Assembly: GCF_030408575.1 (NCBI RefSeq)
Contig: NZ_CP047047.1
Location: 868,001 to 932,000 of the forward strand
Length of the DNA stretch: 64,000 nucleotides
Source: Corynebacterium auris
GTDB taxonomy: Bacteria; Actinomycetota; Actinomycetes; Mycobacteriales; Mycobacteriaceae
Direction of reading: 5' to 3'
This document shows positions 43,252-51,052 of the stretch, in pieces (position 1 is the first letter of the stretch; the number at the start of each line of letters is the position of its first letter). A program made the translations under genes and the position numbers. The notes under the pieces are model-generated. The model did not search any database. It had not been told where the DNA came from and was given only the letters and a program-made list of their open reading frames with translations.

Positions 43252-45306
43252 TTACAGCGGGAAGCCGGGGACGTTGTTGCGCAGCAGGTCGAGCAGCTGC
43301 GGCTGGATCGTCAGCAAACCACCGATCGCAGCGAAAAGGGCCCCGACGATGGCCGCCACGGTGGCAAAGCTCCCGACGGCGGAACCCGCGGCAAATGCGG
43401 ACGAGCCGACCTGTGACGATCCGTGTTCAGCGGACCCGTTCGAAGAAGATTCGGAAGCACCGGGCGCGTGAACGGTCACCGGAACGGAGATGTCGGTGCC
43501 GGCGTCCGTCGTGATGCGCAGGTTCTGGTTGCCCACGGCTTCGGCGGGCAGGGCGAGGGCGACGGTGGCCTTACCCGCTTCGTTGTACCCGTCGGGTCCG
43601 AAATCGGGGTCAATGTCCACGGTCTTTTTTGCTCCGCCGAGCTCGATTGTGACGGTGGTGGCGGTTTCGCCCATTGTGTAAATCAGCGACGTGAGGTGGA
43701 TCGTCGCCTCGCGTCCGGCTACGAGCGGCTGCTCGTAGCTCACGCCGACGTTGGATTGCCCACTCCGTGGACCCGGCGCGTCACCCTCACCGAGGAAAGA
43801 CTCAAGGTAGTCGACGAAAATTTCTAGGTCCTTCACTCCTAGTGCTGCGAGAGGGGTGCCCTTGGTAAAGGCTGTGAATTTGTCGCCGCCTCCAAGGATG
43901 TATGAAGGGCCGGCGACGATGTAGTCCGCGTTCGGGTCGAGCGGCGTGCCGTCTACGAGCACCTGGGTGATGCGTTCACCGCGGTTCTTGTTCGGGTCGT
44001 ATGTGTACGCAACGTTGTCGGAGACACCGAGGGCGAGGAAAGGCCGCGCTCCTTCTTCTGTTTGCCACTGCTGCTCGAGCGCCTCGATGAAGTCCGCACC
44101 CTTCAGGGTGGTATAAGTGATGTCGCCGTCGAACGGCTGCACTTCCTGCGCGTTCCTGAGCGTGACGTCACCGGCGAGGAGGTCAGCCCGGACGCCGCCG
44201 GAGTTCATAATTCCGATGTCCGGCGTGATATCGGTGCGTTGTGCCACCCCCCATCTGTAGGAGTTCGCGATGAGGTTGTTCAGCTGCGATTCCACGCCGC
44301 GGTTGGAGCCCGGTTCTTTGCCCTCGTTGGCACCTCGGTAGATCGGCTCGTCGAGGACGCCGATGACGCGCTGTCCTGCAGCACCTGCCGTCTTCATGGC
44401 GTCGTTGATAATCTTCTGGATTTCCGGGTAAGGCGTGTCGCATTGGGAGATCTGCTCGGCGCGGAGCAGCTCCGCCTTCTGCACTGTCAGCGCGTCGGTT
44501 TCCTTGTCGTAGGAAAAATCGATATTGGCCAGGCCTTTGGAGTACTCGCCCGCCTGGAAGATGATCGGGGTCGAGTTGAACTGCTCGACGTACTCGTGCG
44601 TGTGGCCCATGAACACGGCGTCAACGTTCTCAGACCAGGCGGTGGCGGGGATATTTCCTTCGTGGGGGAGAGCAATGACGACGTCAGCTTTCCCGTCCTC
44701 GGTGAGTTCGTTCGCGATCTTGTTAATGCTTGCGACAGGGTCGTGCCAGGTGATCCCTGCGATACCAGCGGGGGACACAAGTCCGGGCATATCGTCGGTG
44801 ACCGCGCCAATGAAGGCTACCTTGACTCCGCCGAGGTCCATGATGTGGTAGTCCTTGAGCTTCTCGCCGTCCTTCTTGAGCCCCTCCGCGTTAGCCGCCA
44901 GGTGCGGGAAATCCGAGTCCGGAACGACGCGATCGGTCAGGTCAGCGGCTCCCTTGTCAAACTCGTGGTTGCCGACGGCGGTGACGTCCAGGCCCATTGC
45001 GTTCAGGACGCCGATGGTGGGTGCATCGTTCAGCAACATGGACTCGAAGGGCGAGGCCCCAATGTTGTCGCCCGACGAGGTAATAGCCTGTGGCTTTCCT
45101 TCGCCGGCCTTGTCGATAGCGCACTTCAGCGCGACTGCACCGGGAACATTATTACTTTCATTCTTCGCCCAGCGGCCGTGAAAGTCCGTGAAGTTTGAAA
45201 TGGTGAACTCGACGCCCGTTTGGGCGTGGGCAATAGGGAGGCCAGAGAGAGCTAGGGCGCTTACCGACGTCACAGCGACGGCGGTCAGGTGAGAGCGGAA
45301 TCGCAC
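43252..45306 (-). CDS. Secreted 5'-nucleotidase / metallophosphatase (UshA-like)
   Basis: A 684-residue exported enzyme that removes phosphate from nucleotides outside the membrane. The signal peptide ends in IAHA near residue 28. The metal motifs are NFTDFHGR, SSGDNIG, GNHEFD and GHTHE, followed by the C-terminal nucleotide-binding domain (NSGGVRADLLAGD). A Ser/Gly linker and a hydrophobic end (FATVAAIVGALFAAIGGLL) suggest membrane anchoring. GAAAGGA lies six bases before GTG 45306. It supplies nucleosides next to a nucleoside hydrolase and an ECF importer. One sampled line is 58% G+C, lower than most genes here. Confidence 0.9.
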   Translation of the reverse strand: MRFRSHLTAVAVTSVSALALSGLPIAHAQTGVEFTISNFTDFHGRWAKNESNNVPGAVALKCAIDKAGEGKPQAITSSGDNIGASPFESMLLNDAPTIGVLNAMGLDVTAVGNHEFDKGAADLTDRVVPDSDFPHLAANAEGLKKDGEKLKDYHIMDLGGVKVAFIGAVTDDMPGLVSPAGIAGITWHDPVASINKIANELTEDGKADVVIALPHEGNIPATAWSENVDAVFMGHTHEYVEQFNSTPIIFQAGEYSKGLANIDFSYDKETDALTVQKAELLRAEQISQCDTPYPEIQKIINDAMKTAGAAGQRVIGVLDEPIYRGANEGKEPGSNRGVESQLNNLIANSYRWGVAQRTDITPDIGIMNSGGVRADLLAGDVTLRNAQEVQPFDGDITYTTLKGADFIEALEQQWQTEEGARPFLALGVSDNVAYTYDPNKNRGERITQVLVDGTPLDPNADYIVAGPSYILGGGDKFTAFTKGTPLAALGVKDLEIFVDYLESFLGEGDAPGPRSGQSNVGVSYEQPLVAGREATIHLTSLIYTMGETATTVTIELGGAKKTVDIDPDFGPDGYNEAGKATVALALPAEAVGNQNLRITTDAGTDISVPVTVHAPGASESSSNGSAEHGSSQVGSSAFAAGSAVGSFATVAAIVGALFAAIGGLLTIQPQLLDLLRNNVPGFPL

Positions 45307-45443
45307 GGGAGGTCCTTTCGGGGCGTACAGGAAAATGTGCGATTGTGACCATATTGGGGCAAGGTTGCGCACAGGGGCGTGACGGTTGAACGCTCAATGA
45401 AGAAAAGAAAAAGCGTTTTGCTCGTGCAGTCGGGGCGCGGTTT

Positions 45444-46352
45444 CTAGCGAGGCGCGATAGGGGCGGGCTCGATGGGATCCTCGGGTTTCGCGATACGCCA
45501 GAATGTTCCGTTAATTTCCGTCTTGGGCCCCGCGTAGTCGTGCTCAGCCCGGACTACGCGAACTGCGAGGCTGTCGCCTTTGGTGCATACGGGTAGGCCC
45601 AGGTCTCGCGCAATTCGTTGGTGTCCTTTGTAATCCCCCAGGATAAGGATGCCCATGGGAGCGAGGTGGGACCGCGACCCGCCGTTGGCGCGTAGTCGCT
45701 TCATGGAGTCTTTCTGCTGGGCGACGGTGTAGACGACGCCCCGGGGGATGAGCTCTTGTTGCACATGCAAAAAGAGGTTATTAAGGCGCTGTTGCCCAGA
45801 GGTGGGCGACATGATGGTGTCGACGATTTCGGGATCTAGCTGTAGGAGGATGTTCTTCGGATAGTTCTGGTCGAGCCACGCCCAGGCGATGGAAGATCTG
45901 CCTAGAGCGTTGAGTGTCCGTTTCTGGTCGCGGTTTGCGCCGCGGTTGAGAAGTTCCGGCGTGATCTTGAGAAAACCGACTCTGAAGGTGGATAACTCCT
46001 CGTTCGCGTGGCACAGCATGACGTAGTGGCCGAGAGCTTCGTTAGGGATCATCCAGCCGAAGGGGAGCTTCGAGTATTTGCAGTCAACGTCCGCCCCAAG
46101 GATCTTGAAATCCATTGAGTCCCCGTCTGAGATGAGGTCGCTGAAAGTGCGCCGAATGTTGATTTCGAGTAGAGACCCGATGTGGGCTAGTTCCGTTTTG
46201 CTCAAATCGGAGGGCCGAAACCTACCTGTGTTCTGACCATCGTAGGCCTGGTCAAAGGTCTCGCGGAATACCCGCCCCATGGCCTCGCCTTCCGGAATGC
46301 AGGAGCGGAAATGTTCCGCGAGGGCATAGGGCATCGGATCGTCTGGCTGCAC
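45444..46352 (-). CDS. NaeI-like type II restriction endonuclease
   Basis: A 302-residue protein that I recognise as a homologue of NaeI (recognition GCCGGC). Shared stretches include FDQAYDGQNTGRF, the KTELAHIGSLLEIN helix, VDCKYSKLPFGW, a block around NRDQKRTLNALGR, VAQQKDSMKRLRANGGSRS and the ending DPIEPAPIAPR. The catalytic set is Asp 81 and Asp 90-x-Lys 92, with Glu 63. The C-terminal half is the second, DNA-activating site of this class. GTG 46352 follows a TATAAT by six bases. It lies 27 bases after the methyltransferase gene. Confidence 0.88.
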   Translation of the reverse strand: MQPDDPMPYALAEHFRSCIPEGEAMGRVFRETFDQAYDGQNTGRFRPSDLSKTELAHIGSLLEINIRRTFSDLISDGDSMDFKILGADVDCKYSKLPFGWMIPNEALGHYVMLCHANEELSTFRVGFLKITPELLNRGANRDQKRTLNALGRSSIAWAWLDQNYPKNILLQLDPEIVDTIMSPTSGQQRLNNLFLHVQQELIPRGVVYTVAQQKDSMKRLRANGGSRSHLAPMGILILGDYKGHQRIARDLGLPVCTKGDSLAVRVVRAEHDYAGPKTEINGTFWRIAKPEDPIEPAPIAPR

Positions 46353-46371
46353 CCCGCCATTATAGGCGGGG
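46352..46371. promoter_or_regulatory. Palindromic operator around the endonuclease -10
   Basis: CCCCGCC-ATTATA-GGCGGGG is a perfect inverted repeat with 7-base arms. On the minus strand its six-base centre is TATAAT, the -10 of the endonuclease gene, six bases before the GTG. The left arm ends at the first base of that start codon. A dimeric repressor bound here would block both polymerase and the leaderless start. Confidence 0.65.
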
Positions 46372-46379
46372 CTGAGTGT

Positions 46380-47408
46380 TTAGGCGCTGATTCGGGAGGA
46401 CCCGGAACCGTTTTCGGGCCGCGCCAGAACCTGCTTGATCGACCTCCCAATAGCTTCTGCCACCGGAGGGGGAAATGCGTTTCCTACCTGCCTCCACTGC
46501 GCGGTCTTGCCCCCGGCCCATTTCCAGTCGTCGGGAAAGCCCTGGATTACCCCGCCCATCCGAACGGTAAGGCGCGGAAGGTTTTCCGGATCGGCAATCG
46601 GGAAGTCGGGCCCGGGGGATTCTTCGGCGATCGACGTCCCCTTTACGCCGAGCTTCCGCCAGGCTTCTTTCGCGCGCGTGGGGCCGACGTCGGCCCCACC
46701 GTGCTTTTTGGAACCCCCCACCAGCGTGGGGGCCACGGACGAGGCGGAAAGCGCCCAGCCTTCTGCCCCGGGCCAGCCCCGTTCAGCCATGAGCGGGTGC
46801 AGGGCCTCACCAACGGTGACCTTGTGTCCCTGGGGCCGCGGCCATTCAAATTCCGTTGCGATCTCCTTTTTGAGCGCTACCAGGATAAACCGGGGCCGCA
46901 ACTGGGGGACGCCGAAATCGGCAGCCTGGAACAGGTCCCAAAAAGCCGTGTATCCCATCTCGTCGAGTGACTCCAGGATTTGCGCCCTGTAGGCGTCGAA
47001 ACGCTTTTGCGCGAGCCCCTTGACGTTCTCAAGCATGACAGCGCGCGGATCAATCTCTTTGATCAACCGCAGTGCCTGCGGGAAGAGGTCCCTTTCGTCG
47101 TCCGAACCGAGCTGCTTTCCTGCGATGGAAAACGGCGGGCAGGGGACGCCCCCCGCGAAAAGGTCGATCTCACCCTGCCAGGGGGAGCCGTCTAAATCGT
47201 GGACATCCATTTCGAGCACATTCCACGGGTGTAGGGAGGACGGCCCTCGGTTTTGCCGCAACGTTTCGGCAGCCCAGGGATCGATCTCGACAACTGCTGC
47301 GTGCCTAAAGCCGGCCCTTTCAAGGCCGAGAGCTTGCCCGCCCGCGCCTGCACAGATTTCAAGTGAGGTGAGGGGAGTGGAGCCGGAAGACGAAAAGCTG
47401 GAGCGCAC
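46380..47408 (-). CDS. C5-cytosine DNA methyltransferase of the restriction system
   Basis: A 342-residue enzyme that methylates cytosine at C5 to protect the host from the linked nuclease. Motif I is LEICAGAGGQALGLERAG (residue 16 onward), motif IV GGVPCPPFS with the catalytic Cys, motif VI ENVKG, motif VIII QLRPRF, and motif X RQVGNAFPPPVAEAIG. The target-recognition region lies between VIII and IX (about residues 195-280). By analogy with NaeI the site should be GCCGGC, which is inference. There is no N-terminal helix-turn-helix extension. GTG 47408 has AAAGGG six bases upstream. Divergent from the helicase gene. Confidence 0.92.
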   Translation of the reverse strand: MRSSFSSSGSTPLTSLEICAGAGGQALGLERAGFRHAAVVEIDPWAAETLRQNRGPSSLHPWNVLEMDVHDLDGSPWQGEIDLFAGGVPCPPFSIAGKQLGSDDERDLFPQALRLIKEIDPRAVMLENVKGLAQKRFDAYRAQILESLDEMGYTAFWDLFQAADFGVPQLRPRFILVALKKEIATEFEWPRPQGHKVTVGEALHPLMAERGWPGAEGWALSASSVAPTLVGGSKKHGGADVGPTRAKEAWRKLGVKGTSIAEESPGPDFPIADPENLPRLTVRMGGVIQGFPDDWKWAGGKTAQWRQVGNAFPPPVAEAIGRSIKQVLARPENGSGSSRISA

Positions 47409-47483
47409 GTGAAACCCTTTGCTTGCTGACGTGAGTGTTAGTGAGAATACTATCCCGCCGTCAGACGCCGGACGTTAGCGCTA

Positions 47484-47499
47484 TAGAACATTTGTTCCC
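47484..47499. promoter_or_regulatory. Weak LexA-like palindrome
   Basis: TAGAACATTTGTTCCC keeps the GAACA-N2-TGTTC core seen in the stronger box at 38300, but misses the outer bases (13 of 16 by my count). It lies between the methyltransferase and helicase genes. Confidence 0.25.
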
Positions 47500-47580
47500 T
47501 CGTATAGCCCGTGAGGGATGGTGGAGCCTGAGCAGCGCCGAATAGTCTTACAGCCCCCGGTGGCGTAGTGTTGGGGCACA

Positions 47581-49572
47581 ATGAGCACTTCCGAAAACGC
47601 CACCGGCGGCGAGTTTGAGCCGGATACGAATTTGTCGGAAACTCAGGATCACCCGCAGGCTGCCGCGGCAGATACGGCCGCCGATAAAGGCACCAGGGAT
47701 GCGGGCACTTCTGAGGGCACCGGCGCCTCGACGGACGCCGCAGCAGAGGCTGCGGCCGATACCGAGGCCACTGACACCCCCCATTCCGCTGACGCCTCGG
47801 CACAGTCGGCGAACGGCTTCGAAAAGCTGACGCTGCCCGAGCGCGTCGTCGAGGCCGTGAAGAAGGTCGGCTTCGAGCAGCCGTCGCCGATCCAGGCGGA
47901 GACGATCCCGCTTCTCATGCAGGGCCGCGACGTCGTCGGCCTCGCGCAGACGGGTACCGGCAAGACGGCGGCGTTCGCGCTGCCGATTCTTTCCCAGGTT
48001 GACCCGGAGGACCGCTACCCGCAGGCCCTCGTACTCGCACCCACGCGCGAGCTGGCGCTTCAGGTCTCGGATTCGTTCCAGTCCTTCGTGGACCACCTCG
48101 GCGGCATCTCCGTGCTACCGATCTACGGCGGCCAGGCCTACGGCATTCAGCTGTCCGGCCTGCGCCGCGGCGCCCAAGTCATCGTCGGCACCCCGGGCCG
48201 CGTCATCGACCACCTGGAAAAGGGCTCGCTGGATATCTCCAACCTGCGCTTCCTCGTACTCGACGAGGCCGACGAGATGCTCAACATGGGCTTCCAGGAA
48301 GACGTCGAGCGCATCCTCGAGGACACCCCGGAGGATAAGCAGGTCGCGCTGTTTTCGGCGACGATGCCGAACGGCATCCGGCGCATCTCGAAGCAGTACC
48401 TGAACGATCCGGCTGAGGTTACCGTCAAGTCGGAAACGCGCACCAACACCAACATCACGCAGCGCTACCTGTTCACGGCGCACCGTAACAAGCTCGACGC
48501 CATGACGCGCATCCTCGAAGTCACCGATTTCGAGGCGATGATCGTCTTCGTGCGCACCAAGCAGGAGACCGAGGAGATCGCCGAGAAGCTGCGTGACCGC
48601 GGCTTTTCCGCCGCCGCCATCAACGGCGACATCGCGCAGCAGCAGCGAGAGAGGACGGTCGATCAGCTTCGCGATGGCCGACTCGACATCCTGGTGGCCA
48701 CCGACGTGGCCGCGCGTGGTCTCGACGTCGAGCGCATTAGCTACGTGCTCAACTTCGATATCCCGAACGACACGGAAAGCTACGTCCACCGCATTGGACG
48801 CACCGGTCGGGCGGGCCGCTCCGGCGAGGCCATCCTGTTTGTCACCCCGCGCGAGCGCCGCATGCTGCGCTCCATCGAGCGGGTGACCAACGCGACGATC
48901 GACGAGATGGACCTGCCCACTGTCGACGAGGTCAACGAGGCCCGGAAGAAGCGGTTCATGGAGTCCATCACCGCCTCGCTCGAAGCCTCTGAGCTGCAGG
49001 TGTTTAAGGCGATGGTGCGCGAGTACTCCGCCGAGAACAACGTGCCCATGGACGATATCGCCGCAGCGCTGGCCACCCAGGCGCAGGCGGGCGACGAGTT
49101 TTTGATGAAGGAGCCGCCGAGGGACAAGCGCGACCGCCGCGACCGGGAGCGCTTCGACCGCGACGACCGGGGCGGGCGCTTCGGGCGCGATCGCCGCGAA
49201 CGCGGCGACCGCGGGGGTCGGCGCCGCTTCGATCACGACAGTGAAAACTTCGATACGTACCGTCTTGACGTCGGTAAGCGGCAGCACGTGCGCCCCGGCG
49301 CTATTGTCGGTGCCCTGGCCAACGAGGGCGGGCTGAACTCACGCGACTTCGGCCGCATCACCATCGGGGGCGACTTCACCCTCGTGGAGCTGCCGAAAAA
49401 CCTGGACCGCAGCGTCCTCGACCGGCTTTCGGACACCCGCATTTCCGGCCAGCTGATCAACATCCAGCGCGACAAGGGCGCCCCGCGTGGCCGCGGCGGT
49501 TACGGTCACCGCGGCGACCGCTCCGAGCGGGGCGGACGGGGCGGACGTGGACGCCGCGACTGGCGCGACTAA
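47581..49572 (+). CDS. deaD: DEAD-box RNA helicase (DeaD/CsdA type)
   Basis: A 663-residue helicase for ribosome assembly and mRNA turnover, often cold-induced. After an 80-residue acidic, Ala/Thr-rich tail come the Q motif (FEKLTLPERVVEAV), AQTGTGKT, LDEADEML, FSATMP and HRIGRTGRAGRSG. The DbpA-like RNA-binding domain is at about residues 560-630 (RPGAIVGALANEGGLNSRDFG). Two Arg/Asp/Gly-rich stretches flank it. TAGTGT stands nine bases before the ATG and there is no ribosome site, so the leader is at most a few bases. Its length is normal for actinobacteria. Confidence 0.95.
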   Translation: MSTSENATGGEFEPDTNLSETQDHPQAAAADTAADKGTRDAGTSEGTGASTDAAAEAAADTEATDTPHSADASAQSANGFEKLTLPERVVEAVKKVGFEQPSPIQAETIPLLMQGRDVVGLAQTGTGKTAAFALPILSQVDPEDRYPQALVLAPTRELALQVSDSFQSFVDHLGGISVLPIYGGQAYGIQLSGLRRGAQVIVGTPGRVIDHLEKGSLDISNLRFLVLDEADEMLNMGFQEDVERILEDTPEDKQVALFSATMPNGIRRISKQYLNDPAEVTVKSETRTNTNITQRYLFTAHRNKLDAMTRILEVTDFEAMIVFVRTKQETEEIAEKLRDRGFSAAAINGDIAQQQRERTVDQLRDGRLDILVATDVAARGLDVERISYVLNFDIPNDTESYVHRIGRTGRAGRSGEAILFVTPRERRMLRSIERVTNATIDEMDLPTVDEVNEARKKRFMESITASLEASELQVFKAMVREYSAENNVPMDDIAAALATQAQAGDEFLMKEPPRDKRDRRDRERFDRDDRGGRFGRDRRERGDRGGRRRFDHDSENFDTYRLDVGKRQHVRPGAIVGALANEGGLNSRDFGRITIGGDFTLVELPKNLDRSVLDRLSDTRISGQLINIQRDKGAPRGRGGYGHRGDRSERGGRGGRGRRDWRD

Positions 49573-49623
49573 TATCAGCGGGGATTTCCCCGCCACCGCT
49601 TTACCGTGAATGTAAGGATCGAG

Positions 49624-50448
49624 ATGACAGCCCTTCGCACCATTGCCGCCGTGAGCGCGGCCCTGACGATCACGCTGGGGACGGTGGGCGCGCCGTCCGC
49701 CAACGCCCAGAACCTCAACCGCATCGACCAGGGTGGCGCCGTCTACGTCGAAGGCACCGGCTACTGCACCGTCGGCTACAACGACCCAGCGAAGCGGCGC
49801 AGCTTCATCGCGGCACACTGCGGTCATGAGGGGGCGAGGGTGCGCATCGTGGATCGGGCGACCGACACCGGCTCCGGGCTGGTGGGCACGTTCTACCGCT
49901 CGAAGGCGTACGACAACCGCCTGGGCAACGACTGGGCGGCCATCCAGTGGGATAGCGGCGTCACTATCGGCCCGAACAGCATCACGGGCGATCCCTGGGT
50001 GCGCCCGCAGCAGGTCTCGCCTGGTGAGCCGGTGTGCTACTTCGGCCAAACCACCAACCGCACGCGCGCAAATGTCACGTGCGGCACGTACGGCGGCAAC
50101 GTGGGCAACACCTTCTTCGTCGACGCCCCGCTGACCAGGCCGGGCGATTCCGGCGGGCCGATGTGGGTGCCGGGCCGCGGCTTCATCGGCATCATCTCCA
50201 GCATGTGGGCCACGAGCCCAACCCCTCTGCCCGGCCCAGACAACTTCGTCGTGGGTGTGCTGCCGGAGGACGGCCCCGCGGTATCCGAGGTGGAGCTGCT
50301 TGGCCTGTACATGCAGAATGCGCTTCTGCCAGTCGGCGGTTCGGCGAAGGGGCCGGTGGGTGACTTCCTGCGCTCCGCGTTCTCGCAGTTCTTCAGCTTC
50401 GTGGCCACTCTGCCGATCGCGATCCCCGGGATCATCTCCTACAACTAA
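49624..50448 (+). CDS. Secreted chymotrypsin-fold serine protease
   Basis: A 274-residue exported protein. The signal peptide ends SANAQN near residue 30. The triad is visible: His in IAAHCG, Asp in GNDWAAI and Ser in PGDSGGPMW. Two pairs of cysteines can form disulfides (CTVGY with HCGHE, and CYFGQ with CGTYGG). A hydrophobic C-terminal stretch (FSFVATLPIAIPGIISYN) may anchor it. I prefer ATG 49624, which has TAAGGA five bases upstream, to the earlier GTG 49606. The fold is trypsin/alpha-lytic-like without a propeptide domain. The substrate is unknown. Confidence 0.88.
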   Translation: MTALRTIAAVSAALTITLGTVGAPSANAQNLNRIDQGGAVYVEGTGYCTVGYNDPAKRRSFIAAHCGHEGARVRIVDRATDTGSGLVGTFYRSKAYDNRLGNDWAAIQWDSGVTIGPNSITGDPWVRPQQVSPGEPVCYFGQTTNRTRANVTCGTYGGNVGNTFFVDAPLTRPGDSGGPMWVPGRGFIGIISSMWATSPTPLPGPDNFVVGVLPEDGPAVSEVELLGLYMQNALLPVGGSAKGPVGDFLRSAFSQFFSFVATLPIAIPGIISYN

Positions 50449-50490
50449 GCCGGGTTAGGGGCGCCGATCGCCCCCCATGTGAGCAACGCA

Positions 50491-50537
50491 AAAAAGCCTG
50501 GGCCGCACCACGGATAGCGGGTGTGACCCAGGCTTTA
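50491..50537. terminator. Bidirectional terminator
   Basis: AAAGCCTGGG (50493-50502) and CCCAGGCTTT (50527-50536) are a perfect inverted repeat. A second short pairing (CACC with GGTG) lies inside. A-rich and T-rich flanks allow it to end the two converging genes. Confidence 0.85.
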
Positions 50538-50550
50538 TGCGTAGTGGCGG

Positions 50551-51039
50551 CTACATGGAGTCGGGGTGGGGCAGGAACATGAGGATCAGGACGACGAACC
50601 AGAGCAGGTTGAACAGCCCGGCGCCCGCGGCGGCCTTGGCTTTGGCGCCCTCGAAGTCGGAGGTGGTGTCCTGCGCGTCGCCCTCGGCCGGGTCGAGCAC
50701 CCCGAGGTTCCCCATGATCTTGCGCTGCTGCGGAATAACCATGAAGAACAGAATGGCCCACGCGATGACGGAGATAATGATCGCGGTGTGCAGCCAGTAG
50801 TTCGTGCTGTAGGCGTCCCAGTTGGCGGCCATGACGACTACGCCGAGCAGCGGGACAAGGAGGGACAAAAGCCCGTAGCGGTTGGTGATCTTGTGCAGGA
50901 TGGATGCGCGCCCCTTCTCCTCCGGCCCGCCGGCACGGGCGGCGGACGCCTGCCCCGGGAACATCGAGGTGGACACCATGACGGGGCCGAGCAGCAGCAC
51001 CGCGGCGGCGACGTGGATGAAAATAAGCAGTGTGGTCAT
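50551..51039 (-). CDS. DUF2269-like four-helix membrane protein
   Basis: A 162-residue integral membrane protein. Helix 1 is TTLLIFIHVAAAVLLLGPVMVS, with a His in the membrane. Further helices lie near residues 57-75, 83-105 and 138-158. The pattern resembles DUF2269 / YphA-type proteins, sometimes linked to haem or copper; that link is weak. ATG 51039 has TAAGGT seven bases upstream and no ribosome site, which I take as the start over GTG 51048. The promoter lies in the last codons of the HNH nuclease gene. Confidence 0.8.
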   Translation of the reverse strand: MTTLLIFIHVAAAVLLLGPVMVSTSMFPGQASAARAGGPEEKGRASILHKITNRYGLLSLLVPLLGVVVMAANWDAYSTNYWLHTAIIISVIAWAILFFMVIPQQRKIMGNLGVLDPAEGDAQDTTSDFEGAKAKAAAGAGLFNLLWFVVLILMFLPHPDSM

Positions 51040-51052
51040 GACCCACACCTTA
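51040..51052 (-). promoter_or_regulatory. Leaderless -10 of the DUF2269-like gene
   Basis: On the minus strand TAAGGT (51052-51047) is followed by GTGGGTC and the ATG. This nearly repeats the tatB promoter (TAAGGT-GTGAGCC). Confidence 0.5.
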
